A DNA stretch of 28,144 nucleotides, from IMG/VR virus record IMGVR_UViG_3300037104_000139, positions 1 to 28,144 of that record, one strand, 5' to 3'. This document shows, one piece after another, positions 7,222 to 14,506 of this stretch (position 1 is its first letter; every line of letters starts with the position of its first letter). The DNA comes from a virus. A model generated the notes under the pieces. The model had not been told where the DNA came from. It ran no database searches and saw nothing but the letters and a program-made list of their open reading frames with translations. The translations under genes and the position numbers were made by a program.

Positions 7222-8064
7222 ATGCAAGAGCTGAAGGACATGCTCCGCATGGACCAGGGCGATACCACCCAGGACGACGTCCTGACGACGCTCGAAGTAG
7301 CGGCGCGGGCGTGGTGCGAAACACTCACACAGCGCCGCTTCGTTCAGCAGACCTGGGCGCTGATGATGGATTTCTTCCCCGGTTACATCGACATGAAGCT
7401 GGCCGGCCAGAAGGTGTCGTCTCCCTTCGTCTCCGGATCGAACGCCGTGCTGGTGGGCATTCGTTACGCAATCCTGCTTCCGTATCCGCCCGTGCAGAAC
7501 CTGGTCGCATTCGTTTACCAGGATGCCAACGGCGCCGTTGCGGACATGACGAACGGGCATCCAGACGCCCCGGCAGAATGGAACTTCGTCTTGGATCTGC
7601 AATCACAGCCGGCGCGCCTCACGCCGCTGTTCGGCCAAATGTGGCCCGTGGCTCGCGTGGTCGTCAATGCCGTGCAGGTGAACTACAAGGTCGGCTACGC
7701 CACGCCGATGGCAGTGACCACAACAAGCGGCGCCGACGCCCTCACGGGCGGTTCCTTCACTCAATCGAACGTGGGCCAGCCGATCTCGATCCCAGGGGCT
7801 GGCGTACTTGGAGGGTGCCTGAACACGGTAATAGCCTCGGTCGACGATTCCGGCGCGGCGTCGATGCGCGATCCAGCATTGACCGGCGGGGCCGCGACCG
7901 CGCTCCTGGTCACCAATGGTACGCCGGGGCATTGGGAACTGCTGAAGCTTGCCATCAAGGTCTTGGTGAACGCCTGGTACGTGAACCGCATTCCGAGTTT
8001 TGACGCCAAGGCGCGCGATTGTGTGAAAGCGGTCTTGGGTCCGGTCATGGATTTGAGGCTTTGA
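7222..8064 (+). CDS. Head-tail connector (gp6-like), with inserted beta domain
   Basis: Adaptor ring that binds beneath the portal. The coordinates use the only ordinary start codon, ATG 7222. The same frame is open from 7108, and codons 7180-7221 read ALICTAPPLVEPVS, the usual N-terminus of connector proteins before the helical MQELKDMLRMD segment. Translation therefore most likely begins at ACG 7177, giving 295 residues. The fold is supported by LEVAARAWCETLTQRRFVQQ, a central strand region and the C-terminal helix ELLKLAIKVLVNAWYVNR. Between GYATP and that helix, residues about 163-232 (numbered from 7222) form an extra Gly/Ser/Thr-rich beta region (GGSFTQSNVGQPISIPGAG) absent from simple connectors. 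Head-closure protein follows directly. Confidence 0.88.
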   Translation: MQELKDMLRMDQGDTTQDDVLTTLEVAARAWCETLTQRRFVQQTWALMMDFFPGYIDMKLAGQKVSSPFVSGSNAVLVGIRYAILLPYPPVQNLVAFVYQDANGAVADMTNGHPDAPAEWNFVLDLQSQPARLTPLFGQMWPVARVVVNAVQVNYKVGYATPMAVTTTSGADALTGGSFTQSNVGQPISIPGAGVLGGCLNTVIASVDDSGAASMRDPALTGGAATALLVTNGTPGHWELLKLAIKVLVNAWYVNRIPSFDAKARDCVKAVLGPVMDLRL

Positions 8065-8427
8065 ATGTCGCTCGGCTCCGATTGGCCCACGGTTGATCCT
8101 GGACGGTTCCGGCATCAGATCACTCTCTTGCAGCAGGTCGCGGGGTCGGATGCGTCGGGCGCGAAGGTCGATTACCGGGCAGATGATATTCCCGTGACGG
8201 CGTGGGCTGATTTTGAGTACCTCCGGGGAACCGACATCATCAAAGCCGGTCAGGATATCTCGCAGGTGTACGTCAAGGTCACCATGTGGTTTCGGCCGGA
8301 GTTCACAGCGAACAAGCGAATTCAGACCTCGGACGGCGCGCAATTCGTGATTCAGGCTGTGGAGAACGTGAGGCGGATGAACATCTACGCCGTGTTGATG
8401 TGCCTCGGGATCGGGCCGAATAACTGA
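8065..8427 (+). CDS. Head closure / head-tail joining protein
   Basis: A 120-residue protein matching the phage head-tail joining family (SPP1 gp16-like). These proteins plug the connector after packaging and form the surface on which the tail docks. Visible hallmarks are the opening PGRFRHQITLLQQVAGSD, then VTAWADFEYLRGTDIIKAGQ, and the strand pair VKVTMWFRPEF / FVIQAVENVRRMNIYAVLMC. ATG 8065 directly abuts the connector stop. In canonical siphophage order the next genes are an HK97 gp10-like protein and the tail terminator. Here the radical SAM and glycosyltransferase cassette comes next instead, ten bases downstream. Confidence 0.9.
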   Translation: MSLGSDWPTVDPGRFRHQITLLQQVAGSDASGAKVDYRADDIPVTAWADFEYLRGTDIIKAGQDISQVYVKVTMWFRPEFTANKRIQTSDGAQFVIQAVENVRRMNIYAVLMCLGIGPNN

Positions 8428-8437
8428 AGGCGACAAG

Positions 8438-9679
8438 GTGAAGGAAGTTCTTCTAATCAATCCGCGGTCCGAGTTCCTCGCGGAGCCGGCCTTCGTGCCT
8501 CCCCTGGGCTTGCTCTATTTGGGAGCCGCGCTCGAGGCGCACGGGTTCCGCGTGCGGGTGGCTGATCTGAACTTGCCCGGTGAGACGCTCGATGGATATA
8601 ACCCATCATTGATCGGAGTGACCTGCGTCACGGCCCAGTTTGTGGCGGTGCGATCTCTGGTCTCACGATCCCGGTCTCTCTATCCGGGCGTACGGGTGGC
8701 GGTTGGAGGGCCACACCTCTCGGTGCGCAGGGATGCGGAGCGCCTGGGCGCGGATGTTGGCGTCGCCGGCGACGGAGAGGAAACGATCATCGCTTTGGCT
8801 GTTGGGAATGGCGAGGGCCGCGGGCCCGTGGACGTCGACCGGTACCCGATTCCCGCACGTCATTTGGTGCCGATCGCGGATTATTCGTGCGCGGTGGACG
8901 GAGAAGCCGCAACTTCGCTTGTCTCGCAACGGGGCTGCCCGTTCGCGTGTGCTTTCTGCTCGCGATGGGCCAGCACGCGCAAGGTGCGCGCGCGGCTGGT
9001 CGACAACGTCATCGAGGAGATCGGCCAGTTGAAGGATATGGGTTTCGGCTCCCTGGTCTTCCATGACGATGAGATGAATTTATTGAACGCCCGTCTGCTG
9101 GACCTCTGCCGGCGAATGGCTCCGCTCGGCATGCGGTTCAAGGCCAACGCGCGGGCGGACCTGTTGACGCGCGAGCAGGTTGAGGCCTTCGCCGCGGCTG
9201 GATGCTCGTGGCTGTGTTTCGGCGTAGAGAGTGGATCAGCGGAGATACTGCGCAGAGTTTCTAAGGGAACGACTCCCGAGGTCAACTCGCTCGCGCGGCG
9301 GTTCTGCCGCGAGGCGCGGATCAAATTCAAGGCATTCACCATCATCGGTCTGCCGGGCGAGACGCGAGAGACCGTGGAGCAGACGCGGCGCTGGTTGATT
9401 GAGAACGAAGTAGACGATCTGACGGTCACGATGCTGGTTCCATACCCCGGTAGCGCGATCCACGAGCACCCGGAACGATTCGACGTAGAGTTCGAACTCG
9501 ATTACGAGCGGCGCGGCGTTCCCTTCCGCGGCGCGGCCGGCCTGGAACTGCCACGCACCACGCGCACAACCGCCCTTGACGCGGGCGAGCTGGCGGAGTT
9601 GCCCGAGATCGTCGAAGCATCGGTGCGCCGAGAGTTGGGCTTATCGCGCCGCACGTCCGGCCAGGAGGTCGCGGCTTGA
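8438..9679 (+). CDS. B12-binding-domain radical SAM enzyme
   Basis: A 413-residue radical SAM protein of the class with an N-terminal cobalamin-binding domain. Residues 1 to about 130 are the Rossmann-like part (PPLGLLYLGAALEAHGF, VGGPHLSV, GDGEE). No DxHxxG motif is visible, so any cobalamin would be held base-off without protein histidine. The [4Fe-4S] cluster motif is CPFACAFC (C167, C171, C174). TIM-barrel signatures follow: FHDDEMN, FGVESGSAEILRRVSKG and IIGLPGETRET. Such enzymes methylate or rearrange unactivated carbons using S-adenosylmethionine; the substrate here is unknown. The start is GTG 8438 with AAGG at 8427-8430. Its stop overlaps the TTG start of the glycosyltransferase gene, so the products are probably made together. 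Intact and unexpected in a structural operon. Confidence 0.93.
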   Translation: MKEVLLINPRSEFLAEPAFVPPLGLLYLGAALEAHGFRVRVADLNLPGETLDGYNPSLIGVTCVTAQFVAVRSLVSRSRSLYPGVRVAVGGPHLSVRRDAERLGADVGVAGDGEETIIALAVGNGEGRGPVDVDRYPIPARHLVPIADYSCAVDGEAATSLVSQRGCPFACAFCSRWASTRKVRARLVDNVIEEIGQLKDMGFGSLVFHDDEMNLLNARLLDLCRRMAPLGMRFKANARADLLTREQVEAFAAAGCSWLCFGVESGSAEILRRVSKGTTPEVNSLARRFCREARIKFKAFTIIGLPGETRETVEQTRRWLIENEVDDLTVTMLVPYPGSAIHEHPERFDVEFELDYERRGVPFRGAAGLELPRTTRTTALDAGELAELPEIVEASVRRELGLSRRTSGQEVAA

Positions 9680-11097
9680 GAGCGCTGGCCATCATGCCCG
9701 TCCGGAACGAGGCGGACATTTTGCCCTGGACCGTCCAGCACCTCGTTGACCAGGGCGTCGAGGTGTACATCATCGACAATTGGAGCACAGACGGCAGTTG
9801 GGAAATGCTTTCCTGGCTGCCGATCAGCGGGCGGGAGCGGTTTCCCTCGAGCGGTCCCGAGGATCGCTATAACTGCCTCTCCATGCTACACCGCGTCGAT
9901 GAGGTGGCCGCCGCGTCTAAGGCTGACTGGTGCATCTTCCACGACGCCGATGAAATTCGGCGCAGTCCGCGACCAGGCGAAACGATAGTCCGCGGCCTTC
10001 AGCGAGTAGAGGCCGAAGGCTACAACGCGGTCAATCACAATCTGTATCTGTTCAGGCCGATTGACGACGATTATATCGGCGACCCGGAGAGGCACTTTTC
10101 CTATTACACCAGGGCGCACGTCGACTGCGGGCTGAACCACATCAAGGCGTGGAAGAACACCGGCAGGTTGACCGGCCTGGGAACGCGGGCGGCCGGCGGA
10201 GGCCACGCCTTCGGCTTTCCGGGGATGAAAGTCCATCCCCAAAAGTGGGTCCTAAAACACTACCCGATTCGCGGGCAGCGGCACGGCGCCCGCAAGATGG
10301 CCGAGCGCCTGAATCGCTGGAATACAGAGGAGCGCTCCTGGGGCTGGCATGTCCAGTACGAGGGGTTGTCGGCTGGCTCTAACTTCCTCGAGGATCCGAA
10401 CACCCTCCAGTGCTGGGAGGATAACCTGCCGCGCGTGACCATCGTCACCCTCTCGCGTTTCAAGGACGTGTTTTTGCGGCTGCACGAATCCGTCAACCAC
10501 TACGCCGCCACATTCCCGCGCCTGATGGTATCGGATGGCGACTGGGTGTCGCCTTCTCCCTGGACGGTGGTGCGTGGTAAGCGTCCGTTCGTTTTCGCGC
10601 GCAACTGGAACATCGCCATCGAAGCCACCGATTCGGATTCGGACGTACTGTTTACCAATGACGATGTGATTTTCAGTCAGCCAGGCACCGTCGACGAGCT
10701 GCGCCGAGCGGCGTACTCCAAAACAAATATAGGAATCGTCTCTCCACAGGTTGTCGGAAGCGTAGCGAACCCATTGCAGGTCTCCGGATGCAGGCTCCGC
10801 GAGGTCACGCTGGCCCAGCATGAGCTTGCATTCGTCTGTGTCTATATCAAGCGCGCGGTATTGAGCGCGGTTGGCGAAATGGACGAGAGATTTACGGGCT
10901 ACGGTTCCGATGATTTCGATTTCTGCCGGAGGGCCCAGCAGGCGGGGTTTACGCTCGCGGTCACGCCAAAGGCCACGGTGATCCACGGGCATGAAAGTGG
11001 CACAGGCTCGACGTCGTACCGCCGGATCATGTCCGATTCCGACTGGCGCGCGTCAATGGCCGATATGAATCGGGTGCTGGAACAGAAATGGGCGTGA
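9676..11097 (+). CDS. Two-domain glycosyltransferase (tandem GT2 / GT-A)
   Basis: A 473-residue soluble protein with two GT-A domains. Domain 1, residues 1 to about 245, has the opening ALAIMPVRNEADILPWTV, IIDNWSTDGS and the metal-binding FHDADE (D90, D92); it resembles the Glyco_tranf_2_4 type. Domain 2, residues about 254-470, begins RVTIVTLSRFKD. It carries TNDD (N328-D330) in place of DxD, and the acceptor/catalytic region GYGSDDFDFCRRA (D412, D413, D415), like rhamnosyltransferase-type GT2 enzymes. There is no membrane segment, so it should act in the cytoplasm. The start is TTG 9676 inside the radical SAM stop (TTGA), and it overlaps the next gene by 10 bases. Donor and acceptor sugars cannot be read from the sequence. 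Confidence 0.93.
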   Translation: MRALAIMPVRNEADILPWTVQHLVDQGVEVYIIDNWSTDGSWEMLSWLPISGRERFPSSGPEDRYNCLSMLHRVDEVAAASKADWCIFHDADEIRRSPRPGETIVRGLQRVEAEGYNAVNHNLYLFRPIDDDYIGDPERHFSYYTRAHVDCGLNHIKAWKNTGRLTGLGTRAAGGGHAFGFPGMKVHPQKWVLKHYPIRGQRHGARKMAERLNRWNTEERSWGWHVQYEGLSAGSNFLEDPNTLQCWEDNLPRVTIVTLSRFKDVFLRLHESVNHYAATFPRLMVSDGDWVSPSPWTVVRGKRPFVFARNWNIAIEATDSDSDVLFTNDDVIFSQPGTVDELRRAAYSKTNIGIVSPQVVGSVANPLQVSGCRLREVTLAQHELAFVCVYIKRAVLSAVGEMDERFTGYGSDDFDFCRRAQQAGFTLAVTPKATVIHGHESGTGSTSYRRIMSDSDWRASMADMNRVLEQKWA

Positions 11098-12467
11098 CGC
11101 TCATCACGCCGACCGGGGGCAGGCCCGAGGCGTTCTCCCTGTGCGAACGGTGGATAGCGCGCCAGACCTATCGCGGAGAGGTTCAGTGGATCGTGGTGGA
11201 CGACTGCGAAAGATCCACGCCTTTGACAATGGGGCAGGTCTCTATACGCCCGCAACCTTTCTGGCGCCTCGGGGAGAATTCGCAGCACCGGAACATCCTT
11301 GCCGCATTGCCTTTAGTTCAGTTCGACAAGGTGCTCATCATCGAAGATGACGATTGGTACGCACCCACCTACCTTGAGACGATGGCGTGGCGGCTGGAGG
11401 CTGCCCCGCTTGTGGGCGAATATCCCGGCCGATATTACAACGTTCGGTCTCGCATGTGGATGGACTGCGGAAACGACAAGCATGCCTCGCTGTTTCAGAC
11501 GGGAATCCGCGCCAAATACCTGCCGTTGCTGAAGGGGGTCTGCGAATCTGGCGCATTGATTGATGTGGCGCTGTGGGGAACGGCCGGCGAAAAGCAATTG
11601 TTCGGTGGCAATGAGACGGTGGGAATAAAGGGCCTTCCGGGTCGACCCGGGCAGGGTTGGCCCCACCGGCATGGCGGCGAATTGATGACGCCAGACCCGG
11701 ACCTCGAGCTGCTGTGTTGGTGGATCGGAGAGGACGCCCGCGCCTATCGCGAATTTTTCAATGTGCCGCTCGTGTCCTGCATCTGCCCCACTACCGAGCG
11801 GCGCCGGGAATGGCTGCCGCGTGCCATCGACAGCTTTCAGCGCCAGAGCTGGCCCAACAAGGAAATGTGGGTCATTTCCGAGGACGAGTCCGTGGGGCTG
11901 ATCCCAGTTGGCGACCCGCAAGTGCTCTTCCGTTTTGAACCTAGGCGCGGGTTGAGCCTTGGGGAAAAGCGCAATTTGGCCTGCGAGCAAAGTCGTGGCG
12001 AGATAATCTGCCACTTCGATGATGACGATTACAGTGCCCCGGGCCGTATTGCCGATCAGGTTCGGCGCCTCCAGCAGACGGGCAAGGAGGTAACCGCATA
12101 CCACACGATCCTGGTCCGCGAAACTCGCGATATCCGCGTGGTGGAGAACGGCAAGGCCCGGCCGAGCTCGGGCTGGTGGAGTCTTCACAAGACCGACGGC
12201 TTGGTGACCGGAACGTCTCTATGCTACCGCCGCGAATGGTGGCAGGGACATCGATTCGAGCCGGTAGGTTGCGGGGAAGATGATCGTTTCTGGGCTGCCG
12301 CAGAGCGGGCTGGCGCCGCGATAGCGGTTGACGGCCGCGATCTGCTCTACGCCACGAACCACGCCGACAACGTGAGCGGGCGCGTGATCGGGGGCGCGGC
12401 CTGGGAAGAATTGGCGGGGAACCCGTACATGCGGCGTTTTCATCGCGCTGAGGAGGCGCTTGTATGA
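11088..12467 (+). CDS. Second two-domain glycosyltransferase (tandem GT-A)
   Basis: A 459-residue protein again built from two GT-A units. Domain 1 starts GVTLITPTGGRPEAFSLCER. It has WIVVDDC (D38, D39) for nucleotide binding and IIEDDDWY (D87-D89) as the metal site. Domain 2 starts near residue 226 (LVSCICPTTERRREWLPRAI), with the metal site HFDDDDYS (D311-D314) and a late acidic motif GEDDRFW (E397-D399). There is no transmembrane or signal sequence. I recall single-domain relatives of domain 1 annotated as glycosyltransferases in phage genomes, but cannot verify that here. Its stop overlaps the tail-terminator start (ATGA), so the cassette feeds straight into the tail genes. Confidence 0.92.
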   Translation: MGVTLITPTGGRPEAFSLCERWIARQTYRGEVQWIVVDDCERSTPLTMGQVSIRPQPFWRLGENSQHRNILAALPLVQFDKVLIIEDDDWYAPTYLETMAWRLEAAPLVGEYPGRYYNVRSRMWMDCGNDKHASLFQTGIRAKYLPLLKGVCESGALIDVALWGTAGEKQLFGGNETVGIKGLPGRPGQGWPHRHGGELMTPDPDLELLCWWIGEDARAYREFFNVPLVSCICPTTERRREWLPRAIDSFQRQSWPNKEMWVISEDESVGLIPVGDPQVLFRFEPRRGLSLGEKRNLACEQSRGEIICHFDDDDYSAPGRIADQVRRLQQTGKEVTAYHTILVRETRDIRVVENGKARPSSGWWSLHKTDGLVTGTSLCYRREWWQGHRFEPVGCGEDDRFWAAAERAGAAIAVDGRDLLYATNHADNVSGRVIGGAAWEELAGNPYMRRFHRAEEALV

Positions 12468-12880
12468 TCGAGGCTGGACTTGTAGCGCTGGTCCAGCAGG
12501 GTATCGCGCCGGCGCTCCCTGGTGTGCCGGGCGGCTTCGCCGTTCAATTACCCAAGGATCAGATCTCCTCGGCCTCGGCGATGGCTTGGACGTACCGCTG
12601 CATCGTTGCCGAGCCAACGTACACTCTCCAGGGCCAGGACCCGTTTACCGGCTTGGAGCTTCAGATCGATTGCCATGGGTATGCGATGGCCGACGCTATC
12701 GCGCTCGCCCGGGCCGTCGATGGGGTTTTGCGCGGCGGCTATTCGGGTGTGCTGCCGGACGCCGATCACACGGTGGTACAGGGAATCTTCCGCATGGCGC
12801 CCTTTACCGACGGATTCAGCGATGCGAATCGCAGTTACGTGCGGACGCTGGAATATCTCGTGAATTACGACCAAATCTAA
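12464..12880 (+). CDS. Tail terminator / tail completion protein (gp17-like, DUF3168-like)
   Basis: A 138-residue protein that would cap the growing tail tube and set the head-joining end. Features fitting the family are the N-terminal IEAGLVALVQQGIAPAL, the central strands WTYRCIVAEPTYTL, GLELQIDCHGYAMADAIALA with a helix and RAVDGVLRGGY, and a last strand RSYVRTLEYLVNYD. It starts in the stop codon of the second glycosyltransferase gene and is followed, after TAAGGAG, by the tail tube gene. The position immediately before the tube protein supports the call. Individual motifs are weak in this family, so the name rests on context and size as well as sequence. Confidence 0.8.
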   Translation: MIEAGLVALVQQGIAPALPGVPGGFAVQLPKDQISSASAMAWTYRCIVAEPTYTLQGQDPFTGLELQIDCHGYAMADAIALARAVDGVLRGGYSGVLPDADHTVVQGIFRMAPFTDGFSDANRSYVRTLEYLVNYDQI

Positions 12881-12889
12881 GGAGAAGAC

Positions 12890-13357
12890 ATGGCTTACAC
12901 TTCGACTCAGGCCCAGAGTGGCAACGGAAGCATTCTGGCCATCAACACAGGTACCGTCAGTTCCGCGATCTGGACGACGGTCGGAGAAATTTCCGATATC
13001 GCCCAATCGGGGAAGACGAACAAATCGGATGACGCCACAAACCTGCAAAGTTCGGCGGAGGAGTTCATCCCGACGATTCTTACCCCCGGATCCTGGGGAC
13101 TGACCCTCAACCGCGTCTCCGGCGATGCCGGCCAGGCGGCGGTTCTTGCATCCTTCAACGCACTTCCGCCGACGATCAAGCAGTATAAGATCACGTTGCC
13201 CAAGGCGGCCGGCCAGAGCACCACCGGGGATGCTTTCGCATTCTCCGCTATGGTCGAGGAGTTCAACGACCTCGGGACAGTGAAGGCCGACAAGAAGATC
13301 TCCACCCAGGCGAAGTTGAAGGTTTCGGGACCGATCGTTCTCACCGTCGGCAGCTAA
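12890..13357 (+). CDS. Major tail protein (tail tube)
   Basis: Stacks in hexameric rings to form the tail tube. The 155-residue protein is Ser/Thr/Gly/Ala-rich and beta-dominated. It begins MAYTSTQAQSGNGSILAINT and includes TVGEISDIAQSGKTNKSDD, EFIPTILTPGSWGLTLN, then a helix (DAGQAAVLASFNALPP) and closing strands FSAMVEEFNDLGTVKAD. This is the usual compact tube protein of lambdoid and HK97-like phages without an added Ig domain. A strong AAGGAG ribosome binding site at 12880-12885 fits high expression. It is flanked by the tail terminator and the assembly chaperones, as expected. Confidence 0.9.
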   Translation: MAYTSTQAQSGNGSILAINTGTVSSAIWTTVGEISDIAQSGKTNKSDDATNLQSSAEEFIPTILTPGSWGLTLNRVSGDAGQAAVLASFNALPPTIKQYKITLPKAAGQSTTGDAFAFSAMVEEFNDLGTVKADKKISTQAKLKVSGPIVLTVGS

Positions 13358-13358
13358 A

Positions 13359-13727
13359 ATGGCGAAGCATAGCGTTGCCGGAACGGTGGCGGACCCCACC
13401 ATCGAATTCGCCGATCTGAAACTGGCCGGGAAGACCTACCGTCTGGTCTACAGCTTCAACGCCATCGCCGAGGCGGAGCACGTCGCTGGCTGTAATCTGC
13501 TAGCTGGTCTCGAAAGCCTGCGCGACCTCACGGCGCTGCAACTGCGCGGACTGCTCTACGCGGCCATGTCGGTGGCGGATCCCAAGATCACCATCGAACA
13601 GGCTGGCTCCCTGGTCCGACTGGATACCATCGAGCCCATTACCGAGGCGTTGGGCAAGGCTTACCAGCTTTCCATGCCAGCGAAACGGGCGGACCCTCCC
13701 GCGGCCAGCGCGCCGGCCGAAAGCTGA
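13359..13727 (+). CDS. Tail assembly chaperone (gpG-like)
   Basis: A 122-residue acidic-to-neutral protein that would coat the tape measure during tail assembly. It opens with a strand region (EFADLKLAGKTYRLVYSFN) and continues as helices (IAEAEHVAGCNLLAGLE, LTALQLRGLLYAAMS). It ends in a flexible Pro/Ala tail, the normal shape of the first chaperone upstream of a tape measure gene. It begins one base after the tube stop. The -1 frame is open across its whole second half and continues into the gpT-like gene at 13760, so a longer frameshift product is likely, as in lambda gpG-gpT. The slippage site is not obvious. Confidence 0.86.
   Translation: MAKHSVAGTVADPTIEFADLKLAGKTYRLVYSFNAIAEAEHVAGCNLLAGLESLRDLTALQLRGLLYAAMSVADPKITIEQAGSLVRLDTIEPITEALGKAYQLSMPAKRADPPAASAPAES
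13683..13727 (+). other. Probable -1 frameshift zone of the chaperone pair
   Basis: The frame of the downstream gpT-like protein is -1 relative to the gpG-like gene and is open from about 13496. In it, codons 13724-13759 read LSNRELWARCWS immediately before the ATG at 13760, and this looks like real coding sequence. No canonical X-XXY-YYZ heptamer was found before the stop at 13725-13727. The alternative is reinitiation, for example at CTG 13724 overlapping the stop or at ATG 13760. Confidence 0.45.
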
Positions 13728-13759
13728 GCAATCGCGAACTCTGGGCGCGCTGCTGGTCG

Positions 13760-14053
13760 ATGGCGCGGGTGCATTTGGGGCTAACGGATAAAGAATTCTA
13801 CGCCCTGACCCCGCGCCAGTTCCACCTGTTGATAGATCAGCACCGGGCGCGCGTTGAGCATCAGGAGCTGCTCGCTGGGACCGTCGCGTCCGCTGTGGCC
13901 AACTGGAGTATGAAGTCCCCCAAGGAACCGCTCTGCGCCGCGGATTTCATGCCATCGCGTCGAGAGAGGGAAAAAGAAAAACCGCGGCGGGTGAACCGCC
14001 GGCGGGTGGCGACGAGGGTCCGCGCATTCCTGGCGGCCCAAATACATGCCTGA
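13760..14053 (+). CDS. Tail assembly chaperone, gpT-like part
   Basis: A 97-residue protein as drawn from ATG 13760, probably normally made as the C-terminal half of a gpG-T fusion. Family-like features are HLGLTDKEFYALTPRQFHLL near the start, a helix with ASAVANWSMK, and the CAADFMPSRRERE segment, which resembles the DFMP motif near the end of gpT-like proteins. A very basic tail follows (EKEKPRRVNRRRVATRVR). The frame is open well upstream, so the true N-terminus is likely fused to the gpG-like protein. It overlaps the next gene by eight bases. Function follows lambda gpT: binding tape measure and tail tube protein during assembly. Confidence 0.78.
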   Translation: MARVHLGLTDKEFYALTPRQFHLLIDQHRARVEHQELLAGTVASAVANWSMKSPKEPLCAADFMPSRREREKEKPRRVNRRRVATRVRAFLAAQIHA

Positions 14054-14504
14054 CGAGTTCTCAATCCAAATCTCCGGTATAGAGGAGACCTGCGCGATGC
14101 TCACGATGGCCCCCGCCCACATCGCAAAGGCGGCATATGCACGGGCGCTTACGGCAGCCTGCCAGCCCGTTGTTGTGGCGTTGCGGATAAATACTCCTGT
14201 CCTCACGGGAGACCTGCTGAAGCACCTGATGACTGACGTGGCTTTGGATGCCGACGGTCGCGGAGGAGTGGCCCAGGTCGGCTTCGGAAAACTCGGTTAC
14301 ATCGCCAGGTTCGTCGAGTACGGCCACCGTCAGATCGCTCATGGTCATAGCCACAAAGCCATAAGCGGGCCGGTCGCAGAGAATCCATTTATGCGGCTGT
14401 CGGCTGCTCAGTCATTGGATGCAGCACTTGAGGCCGCCGTCAATTCACTCAAGGAGAGCTTCGCCGAGGGCATTCCCGGAATACCAGCAGCAAAGGCAGC
14501 CTGA
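14046..14504 (+). CDS. HK97 gp10-like neck/tail protein
   Basis: A 152-residue protein with the gp10-family pattern: an N-terminal helix with AAYARALTAACQPVVVALR, the NTPVLTGDLLKHL motif (the family's P-V-x-T-G-x-L), YIARFVEYGH (the family's F-V-E-[FY]-G), and a Pro-containing ENPFMRLSAAQSL corresponding to the usual P-F-L-R-P-A. Homologues act at the head-tail junction, usually encoded between head closure and tail terminator. Here the gene is downstream of the tail chaperones and directly before the tape measure. Its start overlaps the chaperone stop by eight bases and its stop is three bases from the tape measure ATG. Confidence 0.85.
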   Translation: MPDEFSIQISGIEETCAMLTMAPAHIAKAAYARALTAACQPVVVALRINTPVLTGDLLKHLMTDVALDADGRGGVAQVGFGKLGYIARFVEYGHRQIAHGHSHKAISGPVAENPFMRLSAAQSLDAALEAAVNSLKESFAEGIPGIPAAKAA

Positions 14505-14506
14505 CC

